A DNA stretch of 64,000 nucleotides from Coriaria nepalensis (lineage: Eukaryota; Streptophyta; Magnoliopsida; Cucurbitales; Coriariaceae), in contig CP114489.1 in NCBI GenBank assembly GCA_027186245.1, positions 3,789,501 to 3,853,500 on the forward strand. Reading direction: 5' to 3'. The notes under the pieces are model-generated. The model searched no databases. It was not told the DNA's origin and was given only the letters and a program-made list of their open reading frames with translations. Below are positions 25,176 through 33,954 of this stretch, piece by piece. A program made the translations under genes and the position numbers. Numbering within the stretch: position 1 is the stretch's first letter; each line of letters begins with the position of its first letter.

Positions 25176-25965
25176 TATACCTAAAAAATATTACCAAAAA
25201 AAATATTATACCAAAATAAATATATAAATTAATCAGAATTTAAAAATAAGTGAAGCGAACAAAGGAGTAGAGGAGCCAAGCTTAAAGCCAGTGCTGGGTT
25301 ACTTGTTAGAGAGAGTGAATGACGCACACGTGTCAGGAACGCAGCTGTCGGATCTTATCCCACCTAGCGGAGCAATTGCAGTGTAACGGAAAAGGGCTGT
25401 CCAACTCAACTCCCATTCCCCCATAATTTCAATTTCAATTTAAAAAAAAAAAAAATATATATATATATATATAAATAAATTACGCACTTTTGAAAGTTGA
25501 TTTCAAGTCCGCCCAGTGTTGGCAGCTGGAACCCAGACACGCTTCAGTCTCTTCTTCTCTCTTGTTTGAAATATGTAAAGCCCGCTATCGAAAACTACAC
25601 CCTTTTTTTGGGGGGGGGATTCAAAGTGTGGGCCCCTATTATCACATGCTCACATCCACTCTCTCTCTCTCCCCCCTTCCCTATTTTTTGTTTTCAACTT
25701 TTTTCTTCCCACGCTCTCGTCAGATCATGCAGTGGGGCTTTATCGAATTCTGGATGCAAAGAGACAAGAACTTGCATTTCCCCATGCACAAATAAATATT
25801 ACAAATTAAACTGGAGATTTTTGCACTTCAAACGAAAAAGAGTTTACATACAAACTCTCTGGATGAAGTTACATGCAATACATCGTACCTAATGATAGGC
25901 TCTATTATTTATTATCTGCCAGACCGGGCCGTCTCCAATGATCGGAATGACCATCCTTGCACCTG
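25176..25965. other. 3' flank of the SR45a-like pseudogene
   Basis: Includes a GC-richer block (25260-25400, with an ACACGTGT G-box core near 25326), a TA run (25454-25472) and a CT-rich patch (25660-25700). Short open frames here lack family motifs. No gene called. Confidence 0.35.
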
Positions 25966-27573
25966 TTAACATATGGGGAGCGAAGATTGTCCTCTTCGGT
26001 ACCTTGAATAAGGATTTCTCTCTTGCAATCTATATGGTGAATAGCTACGAGAACGTCTACGATCATGTCCTACATGCACAGCAGAAGAGCATATGTTATT
26101 TGATAAATAGAAATTGTCAATAAACCATAAAAAGGACACTCGTATGTACTACGTCTATCTGTCTCTCAAACCCTGATACCGCCCTGGAGTAGGCGTCCTC
26201 CCTCTCTTCCGTTTTGCCTGCAAAGCAACCCAGCAATTAAATATTACTCCCATTGAATTGGCATGCTCCCGTCTCAAACCTCATGTATATACAAGACAAT
26301 TTAGAGTTGCCCTACACAAGACTGTGATAGTGAAACAGCCAGGAAGGCTCATTACGGGACTTTCATACCCTGCAGTGAAAAGAAATCTTCTCCACTCTTC
26401 CACTTTTGAATAAATAAGAACGACCTTCTTCTCTAGGAAAGTAAATAGGATAATACCAAGCAATTGGCATGACATGAAGCGTTTACCGAGACTTTAAGGG
26501 TATCTTAAGATGCAAAATGGTAATTATTTAACGACCATGATAGAACCTGTAGCCAACGGAGAAAATGAATATAGGGGCAATACAAACTCTCTGCAAAATG
26601 TTTGGATTTGAAGCGATCAGTTTGTAAATGTCGATGGAGAACTCATGTCGTGAAGGGGTAGTTTCAACTGTTTAGAGATCTTAGATTGTGAATGCGAAGA
26701 AGAAGCTACACTGACGCCACATCGTATCAGGCAACATTTCTCAAAGAAAACAGACATCCAAAAATAAAATGACATACACATATTGTAATTGCAAATTGGC
26801 AACGTGAGGATTGTAATCTAGTCATTTAACAAAAACCTATACCTTCTCCACAGTGATTAATCGAGCTTCAAGAACGACCGATTCAAGTACTTGATACAAC
26901 ACACAGCATCCTCGTTGGTTTCCATAGTGACAAAAGTAAACCCACGGGATTCTCTACTTCTGGGATCTGTAACCAAATGGCACTCTGTAACCTGAAACAA
27001 AAAAGGCTAGATCATGTTTTCTGCAGCTGCAGAAACCAAACTAAAATATGCAAATTAAGGGCTGGAAAAAAAACAAAACTAGATTTTCTTAGCTTTGTGC
27101 GAAGTTGAGTCATGTTAAACACAAACAAGTGAGAAAAGTAAACAAGCAAAAATCCTTATCTTTCCTTCTTTGTTAAAATACTTCTCAAGATCAGTGGAGC
27201 TAACTCTAGGGGATAAGCCAGTCATTAAGTTATTTCCAGGATTAGATACACTGCTAGATTCCTGGCTTCTGAATCAGAAATACTCAATTAAAGACGAGAG
27301 CGGATAGAAGAATATGATGTTTTGTATAATGTATGCCATATTATTGTATATGCCACAAACAATTTAGTACTAGAAATTTGATTAAGCATTGCTTTATATA
27401 CCTGGAGCGACTTCTTCTAGACCTTGATAAGGACCTTGACCAGCGGGCTCTCACAGGTGAGAGGGAGATGTAATTAAAAGCATAATCACCTAAAGAAACA
27501 TATACAAAAAGCATGCTCAATTAAAATTAAAGCTTAAGATGGTAACTAACCTGTCTTCACTTGAGCGAGACAT
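25966..27573 (-). pseudogene. SR45a-like serine/arginine-rich splicing factor (RRM plus RS), probable pseudogene
   Basis: The exon skeleton is recognisable: 27551-27573 (MSRSSEDR), 27402-27489 (RS-rich, WSRSLSRSRRSRSR), 27160-27268 (first RRM half, SNPGNNLMTGLSPRV), 26843-26991 (second RRM half, DPRSRESRGFTFVTME), 26155-26217 (KRKRGRTPTPGRYQGLRDR) and 25966-26069 (RS tail, DRRRSRSYSPYR). Order and content match SR45a-type pre-mRNA splicing regulators. Lesions: the Tyr-Val of RNP2 is missing (NNLMTGL instead of NNLYVTGL), the donor after GGAAAG reads AT not GT, and one base is missing in NRSVLEARLITVEK so the frame hits TAA. A stop follows GLRDR, and exons 1 and 2 do not join in frame. The retained introns show a genomic rather than retrotransposed copy. 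An untranslated leader exon may lie at about 28081-28150. Confidence 0.75.
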
Positions 27574-28462
27574 CTAGAAAAACAAGTACAAGAATCAAAA
27601 TGCTAGACATGGTTAGAAAAGTTCCAAGAAAGCATTGTGTTCCCAAAAATGAATGCTTACAAACAACTATAGAACTAGAGACTCAAATTAACTCTGCACC
27701 AAACATGTAAAGCTATCCGTTGAAAGAAAAGACTTGGACTACGCGATTGAATAGAGACGAACAGGCCACGAAAAGCTTGTAATCCTATTCTGAATATCTA
27801 CTGATCTGCGAGACCGCATCAATGACTTAACTTTCCAACACTTTACAGAATTGAGCTCAGACTGACCTACGATCAACGTCTATTGGGCTTGACATACCAG
27901 TACCAAATTTTTTTAAAGCGAAATCAAAGCTAAGAAAAGGTGAAATTGAGAATTTACAGAATGTTGATCGCGCAGATCTATGCAAGGTATCAAATCGATC
28001 CCCTTCGAATTCTAAAGAGCAGACATAGTAAAAGGAGCATTTCAAAGAAAAGTTCAACCCTAAAGGATCTGATTAAGGCTCGTTACCTCGCCGACGTAGA
28101 TCGGTGACTCAACTCCGATGCCGTAGAGACGTCCTCGGCGAAACACAATTAGGGATTAGCCGGTTAGTGAAGGTTTAGAAAGCAGCGGGTAAAAACCGGG
28201 AAAGGCTGAACCAGATGGGCTCGTGCTTCCCTCGCTTAAGATCGTCAAAAAGGCCCACAATCAGTTGGGCTACCTTTAAAAAGCCCACAATGAGTTGGTT
28301 CCATAATAATGCAGTAGTAATGCTTCAAGGCCCAAAAAGATAAACAAATATACATGTCCAGTCAAAATAAAACTAACTATTTTTATTAATTTTTATTTAC
28401 TCGACAAAGATCACAGCAATTTGCAACATATTTAAGGAACCAAGTTTTTCAAGTCAACATTC
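27574..28462. other. Leader region of the SR45a-like pseudogene and spacer
   Basis: A likely untranslated first exon ends with GTCGGCGAG|GTAACG on the minus strand near 28084, followed by its promoter region. No other gene seen. Confidence 0.4.
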
Positions 28463-28835
28463 CTAGTATGCTACGGACGGTGGAGATGGAGGAGGATGAA
28501 CGGTATCAGCGGTATCGCAGTAGCTTGCTAGTACGCCACCCTCTTCCGCTGTATAGGCTAGAGACTCGAGCATGGTGGACAATCATTCATTCTGAATGAT
28601 TGTTATGGCCTTACAGCAGCTGGGACCCAAAGAAGTCCCACCGTTGGGGAAGAGCATTACGACCTTTTACATGATTGAAGCTCAATTAGAGAGTACCAGC
28701 AGTTGGATGATCGATCAGAACCATCCAGTTTTAGACGGGTAACCAGGCTTTGTGTCAGACTCAGCGGCCGGGTGTGTAGACTACCAGAGCCGTGAGAGCA
28801 AACAGCAGCTTGACAGATGAGGAAGTGGAAGACAT
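28463..28835 (-). pseudogene. Egg-cell-secreted EC1-like peptide (prolamin-like family), pseudogene
   Basis: Reading from ATG at 28835, the frame gives a signal-peptide-like start (MSSTSSSVKLLFALTALVVY). After a one-base shift it gives RLKLDGSDRSSNCWYSLIEL, and after another shift LFPNGGTSLGPSCCKAITII. The end is MLESLAYTAEEGGVLASYCD and a Pro-rich tail. Intronless layout, size (about 124 codons) and Cys pattern match plant EC1 proteins, gamete-secreted Cys-rich peptides that activate sperm at fertilisation. Lesions: a frameshift after the signal peptide, a second after QSC, and a TGA where the family has the conserved Cys of the ECWP block. Functional product not possible without repair. The family call rests on remembered motifs. 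Confidence 0.8.
28580..28602. repeat. Perfect 10-bp hairpin inside the EC1-like pseudogene
   Basis: CAATCATTCA-TTC-TGAATGATTG on the plus strand. It falls exactly on the damaged Cys-Trp-Pro codons; see the findings. Confidence 0.8.
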
Positions 28836-30205
28836 CTTGACTGATTAGTGGAAGAGACTAGAGAGCAGATATGTAGAGTGTGTTTAGATAGAATCTTATA
28901 GTGAGGTAAGAGAAGAGGGAGAGGCTGATAGATTAATATGAAGTTAATTACAGGAAGATGATGGGGTTCTGGTAATTTAATTCATCTTCCCAAAACGTTT
29001 GATTGAATTGATTAAGCAAGAGTAACTCTGTGCACTCACTCATTTACCAGCTTGTCATGATGTTGATTTACTATGTCATGATGGGGTTGGAAATGAATGA
29101 GCAAAGGGGTTGAGTTTAACCAAAACCCTGTCACCATCTGGCATCTAGTTTAGTGAGAGATCCGAGTCATCCGACAAACATATGTTTTAAAAAAAAAAAA
29201 AAAAATCGCGAATGTAATGGGGAGGGAAAAAAAAAAAGGCATGGTCTTCTAGCAATTTTGAAGCTGATCATGGTAGTGCTTAGGCATGTGTAGTTTTATA
29301 GGGTCTGCTTAGTTAATAGAAAAATTATATTAATTAAAAAAATTATATTAATTAAAAAAATTATATTTAAATTATACAGATATTTAAAAAGTTATAAAAT
29401 ATATAAATTTAAAAAAAAAATAAATTACACAAAATTAAAAAGTGAATTAAATTTTTTAATTTTCAATTATATATCGAAGTATTAATCCAACTCTATTATA
29501 ATAATAATAAGGTAGAGATTATGCTTAGACCTCATCCATTTTGAAATAAAAAAAATCTTATTTATATATATTAATTTTATATAAATATATTATATATAAT
29601 ATTAACTACTTTAATTACGATGTATTAAAAAATTTCTCTTCCGAATACTAGTATCCTGTAATGCTATCATGTACTTATATGGTATGATATTTGTTTCAAA
29701 TTTAAAATATTTGTTTCAATATATTTCTTGTTTTTTTTTTTTTCCCCTTCTTTTCAATTTCAGCTAAAAATATGTTCAATTTCAATCATCGGTTGTGCAT
29801 GTTTCGGTCGATTCTGATACACCAATCAAAATACCAATCTTTTTTTTTTTTTTTAGTAATTAATGGAGCTTCCATCAGTGGAGGGAAACTCCATGAGTAG
29901 CTCATGGAGTTGAGTTAAAATGAGAAAAGGGAACATAAAAAATCAGTATGAAAAAAACTGACAAAATGGATCGGAATCGACCAATCTAATATTTGTTCGG
30001 TTTTGATCGATTGTTCATTATCCAATCGACTGGTTACCAAGTCGGTAATAATTTGATGATCAAATTATGCATGAACTACGTTGCTCATACAGTATCAAAA
30101 TTCTTACTTTGCACCAATTTTCAATTAATTAGATTTTTTTTATTATTAGGGGAACGACTTGAAATGAGGAAAATTTTATTTTTGACTGCTGTTTAAATGG
30201 TAAAT
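28836..30205. other. Spacer with an inverted-repeat element remnant
   Basis: 29290-29990 resembles the long-inverted-repeat family found elsewhere in the window: tandem AAAAAATTATATTAATT blocks on the left, a palindromic centre near 29868-29912 (ACTCCATGAGTAGCTCATGGAGT) and GATCGGAATCGACCAATC-type tracts on the right. This copy is poorly preserved. No gene seen. Confidence 0.35.
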
Positions 30206-31313
30206 CTAAAAAACTCCACTTTCATCATTGCGTGCAAATCTGCCACGTATACGACGTCGGCTGTCGGCTAGTGTTTTCCGACATGCATACTATTCATATC
30301 AAGCAACCACGAATAGACATTCTCATCAGTTTTTTTTTTTTTTTTTTTTTTTTTGGAGTTTGGTTATTTAAACAAACATTAAGATGAAGAAACAGTAAAT
30401 AAATTATACATACAAACCTTGATGGTTTTGTTGAAGTTCCTCTGTGTTCGTTTTGCTTTGTACTTGGAAATTCTCTGTTTCCTTTCTTCTACACTGTATC
30501 GTCCGACCTTGTCGTTTATTTCCTCCATGAAAGAGAGGGACCCTTCTGTAACTAAAGGACTCGAGCTCGACCTCTTTCTTCCAATTTCTGTGCCTAAATT
30601 CTAAATCAAATAGGAACAAAGAAAGTCAAGTTCTTTACAAAATAAAAATAAAACAGAGAAAAAACATGGGAAAAGTAACTGACTTGCAAATCTCCAGTGC
30701 TGCAAACCCTCCTCATTTGGCCGGAGAACGAGTTGTAATCAGGAGACATTAATGCTTGATTCTAAACACTTTAAGACTCAGTTGAAGTATCAAAGCGAGG
30801 CTTAAAGAGAAAGCGAGCAGGCTTTTCATCGAAAGAGTCGCTACAACTCCTCTGCAGAAAACTCCGAGGAAGATGATGTTGATGATGAGGCTCTTCGTAC
30901 ACATGATCAAAAGAATCAAAATCCATTTGGAATTCCTCACTCTGAACCTCTAAATCAGAGATTCCGAATCCATCTGTGAAATTCTGACCATTTACCTGAA
31001 GTTGCAGATGGACCGTATTCTGGTTATAAATGCTCAAGCTTTCCAATTGGTCTTTTGGAAGAGAGAATTTGTGAAGAAAATGAGTTTCATCTTCTTCGAC
31101 TCGGTTTGTTTTCTGGTTCTGGTTCTTGTTCTGCTTTGTTTGGTGGTCTGTAATTTCTTGGAGTATATCAATTGCGGAGTCAGAGAACGGAGAGAAAGAG
31201 TCAGAGAAGAATTGTAGGTGATGATCACCTCCACCTGAAAAAGGGACCACCATTTCTAAACTCGAGTGGCAAGTAAAGTGACAACCGTCATAGCCAAAAA
31301 TATCAGATGACAT
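30206..31313 (-). pseudogene. CCT-motif family protein gene with two in-frame stop codons
   Basis: Exons: 30684-31313, 30418-30600 and 30206-30289, all in phase with GT-AG introns. Exon 1 gives MSSDIFGYDGCHFTCHSSLE...RSFLQRSCSDSFDEKP...FDTSTES, then TAA, Ser-Val, TAG, then NQALMSPDYNSFSGQMRRVC and STGDLQ. Exons 2 and 3 encode a full CCT domain: RYSVEERKQRISKYKAKRTQ, RNFNKTIK, then YACRKTLADSRRRIRGRFAR. CCT domains are nuclear DNA/NF-Y-binding modules of CONSTANS-like regulators. Both stops could be CAA and CAG after C-to-T changes. Without readthrough the product is a 180-aa protein lacking CCT; an ATG at MSPDY could start a CCT-containing fragment. Everything else (introns, frame, domain) is intact, so the loss looks recent. 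Confidence 0.8.
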
Positions 31314-32013
31314 TGTAGCCCTATTCCTCGACTGAATTTAATTCTAAAAGAAAAGGAGAAAAACAAGCTCAATAAGAATCAAAGAAACAGAGACAAGCGT
31401 CTCCTCTGCTTTTCTCTAAGAAAAATGATGGTTTTCTTAATCATTGTTTCGAGTGAGCTTCATGTTTGAATCTGCCTCTTCTGGTTTATTTCTAACAACA
31501 GCATAACGATGGGTTATTTCATGTTTGAAACGTCTTCCTAACGATGGGTTCTCCCTTTTCCCTTTTTCTATTGATTTTAGCCCTTTTTCCATTGTTTAAT
31601 GACGTTTTCTTCTAATTTTTTTCTTTTGATCTTGTTTGTGTTCAAATAATTCCCATTCAAAAGATGTCCTTCTGATGTTTATCAGGATGTCAATCTTAGG
31701 AATCTCTTATGAGTGATTTATAATGTGAATTCATCTACCGCTGGCTATTTCAAGTTAATTGATTCTGTATAGGATATAACATTCATGTAGCAACATAATC
31801 TTTCATTTTTGGATGTTAGAAACTTCCATCTCCACAAAATGGTGTAAATCATTAGTTTACATTGCAAATGAATCTAGCTTATCTGGGTATTTTTCCTCAT
31901 GTAGCTGGCCATGTGTAAACGAGCTCTTTGTTGTATTAACCCTCCCTCAAAGTCTACCTAGATCAATAACATCACATATTCCTTCAACCATTGCAATTTC
32001 GTTTTTGTTCTAG
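31314..32013. other. Region between divergent CCT and PLAC8 genes
   Basis: Upstream region of the CCT gene and the place where the first exon(s) of the PLAC8-like gene would lie. I could not identify a PLAC8 start exon; it may be lost. Confidence 0.35.
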
Positions 32014-32912
32014 ATACGTATGATGTGCTGGTTATATGCCCTGTAGTGGAAGGTGTGGAGAAAGACGTCGCCCCGAATTTTGCCTCGCCACCGAGGTATC
32101 CATAAACATTCACTGTATCTCTTGACATATCATTTCAGTTATCTGATAAAAAGTGAAAAAGAATCTGATCAGTATCTCTTGGCAATTCAGTAGCCTCCGC
32201 CCGGTTTCTGTTGCAAGATGAGTTCAACATACAGACAACGCAGCGCGATAATTGCATCATTGTATGATATATAATCTCTCTTTCTTTCTTCTTCTTCTTC
32301 TTCTTCCTGTTTGTCTTCCTAACGAATTCTACTATTTATTAAACTAATGCTTTCGACAAATTTGTTGCTTAGGCTTTCATGTTCATTCTGCAACAAGTCG
32401 CATGCATATTCTCCATAGTTGCAATGATAATCGGGAACCAAGAAATTCAAGAGGCTGCTCAGATATTGTCTTGCTTTTCCGACGTGATCTACTGCACGTA
32501 AGAACACCCCAATTAATCCCTCCACTTAACTTCTCCTACTTACAATGCTTCAAATTTAAAAAATAACTAACGTTTCTGTCTCTATCTCTTCATACGTATA
32601 TAGGGTCTGTGCGTGTATGCAGGCGAGTCAGTTCTCCGAAAAATTTGACAAATAACATATGAGTTAATTCAATTCAATCCCTTTATGATAAATTTCCCAA
32701 ATTGAGTTTTTTTCTTTTTCTTCAGACACAACATAAGATTGAGATGGACAAGAGAGACGGAGTGTTTGGACATCGGATAATGGCAAGTCCCACCATTCCA
32801 GCAGATGTCTCGTTTTGATCAGGCGGTCCCACCAAATGTAGCGGCGTATGAACAGCCATACTACGGCTATCCTCCACCAAATGTAGCGACTCGTAGTTGC
32901 CTCGTCTTATGA
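32014..32912 (+). pseudogene. PLAC8-family membrane protein gene, decayed
   Basis: Exon-like blocks: 32014-32095 (YDVLVICPVVEGVEKDVAPN), 32191-32261 (ASARFLLQDEFNIQTTQRD), 32373-32497 (hydrophobic, CIFSIVAMIIGNQEIQEAAQ, ILSCFSDVIYC), 32604-32622 (VCACMQ) and 32726-32912 (TQHKIEMDKRDGVFG, then in another frame VPPFQQMSRFDQAVPP). This order matches a plant PLAC8-annotated family of small membrane proteins (At5g41390/At1g63830 type, from memory). Lesions: the first two blocks do not join in frame, block four is followed by a GC donor (CAG|GCGAGT), and one extra base before VPPF shifts the Pro-rich tail. No start exon is visible. Likely a fractionated, non-functional copy; a GC-AG intron alone would not be disabling. 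Confidence 0.65.
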
Positions 32913-33356
32913 CCACGTCCGATGCAGAGGAGGGGATCAATAAGTGACAGATTCTCTGGTTAATCTTAATTGCAATAATAGTTTTGAAAATCTTTTTTTT
33001 TTTTTTTGGGATTATTTCTTAACCTAAATTTATTTGTTAATAATATGTTAAATTTTTTATTTTTTGATAAATTAGGTTTTGGTTATTTTAGGATAAGATG
33101 CAAGTATTTTATTTTAATTATTTTAAATATATAAAAAATAAATAAATTATACTCAAATTCAGTAATTTTAAAAATAACACGTATGAATCTTAAGATAGCG
33201 AGAGTGACATTGTTAAATAATTTCCAATTTTTCATGACCCAAAAAAGTTGTACCAAAATTATCATTAAATGTATATACAACATGGACAAGTCCTCCATTG
33301 TTCCTTGCAGGAAAATGGGTAAGCAAAAAATAAAAATAAAAAAAAAGAACGAAGTG
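32913..33356. other. 3' flanks of convergent PLAC8-like and RING-H2 genes
   Basis: AT-rich, with a T15-type run near 32993-33007. No gene seen. Confidence 0.4.
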
Positions 33357-33869
33357 TTACAAACCTGCGGCGAGATAGGAATATTCGCCGTAAGATTCAG
33401 GGATTTCAGAAGCGGCCCAGATCATATCATTGAAAGAGCTCTGCAAATCCGCGGGAATGAACCGCGAACGGCAGAGCGGGCACGTCTTCTGCTCGTACGC
33501 CATCCAACGGTCCAGACAGCCCTTGTGAAATATATGGCGGCAGTTCGTGAGCCTTCGGATCTCATCGTCGGCCTCAAACTCGTAGAGACAGACCGAGCAG
33601 CTGTCCGGCGGGTCTACGAGGTCTGAGAACTTGGCGACGGGTAAGAACTCGAGTATCAGCATGGTGGAGACGGAATCGAATTCGGCGAAACGGGTATGTG
33701 ATTCGGGTTGGTGGGTTTGGGCCCATGGAATGTCGGGCTCCAGGAAATCCCTTATCCCCAGATAGTAAAAGAGGGTGGAGATTAGTTTTCTGATGAAACT
33801 CAGAACAGAAAGTGTGTTGAGGAATAATTTTGGGATGAGAAGTTCGGTATATGCAACTGGAAATCCCAT
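33357..33869 (-). CDS. RING-H2 E3 ubiquitin ligase, BRH1/RHA1-like, 170 aa
   Basis: Single intact exon. The start MGFPVAYTELLIPKLFLN, with a hydrophobic N-terminal helix (to about residue 40), is the hallmark of the BRH1/RHA1 group. LEFLPVAKFSDLVDPPDSC leads into the RING-H2 finger (residues about 92-135): CSVCLYEF...CRHIFHKGCLDRWM...CPLCR. The tail ends ESYGEYSYLAAGL. BRH1 is a brassinosteroid- and elicitor-responsive E3 in Arabidopsis; the positional counterpart next to BEL1 may be At5g41400 or At1g63840 (from memory). It probably acts as a membrane-anchored E3. Frame, length and all zinc ligands are normal, which contrasts with the decayed genes just to its left. Confidence 0.93.
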   Translation of the reverse strand: MGFPVAYTELLIPKLFLNTLSVLSFIRKLISTLFYYLGIRDFLEPDIPWAQTHQPESHTRFAEFDSVSTMLILEFLPVAKFSDLVDPPDSCSVCLYEFEADDEIRRLTNCRHIFHKGCLDRWMAYEQKTCPLCRSRFIPADLQSSFNDMIWAASEIPESYGEYSYLAAGL

Positions 33870-33878
33870 CGCGAAGAA

Positions 33879-33898
33879 GAGAGGGAGAGGGAGAGGGA

Positions 33899-33938
<40 letters not shown>

Positions 33939-33954
33939 AGAGAGAGGGGAGAGG
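33879..33954 (-). repeat. GA-rich microsatellite in the RING-H2 gene leader
   Basis: GAGAGG hexamers grade into a perfect (GA)n run and then GAGGGGA units (CT-rich on the gene strand), starting 10 bp upstream of the ATG. It is therefore very likely in the 5' UTR. Candidate BPC/GAGA-factor target and a likely polymorphic marker. Confidence 0.85.

Noticed and set aside
25490..25892. Two overlapping plus-strand frames (101 and 131 codons)
   Set aside because: Overlap each other in different frames, low-complexity pyrimidine content, no motif.
25966..32912. Explaining all lesions as random assembly errors
   Set aside because: Nine other genes in the window read through more than 9 kb of coding sequence without an indel. 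Only the single BEL1 homopolymer shift is readily explained that way.
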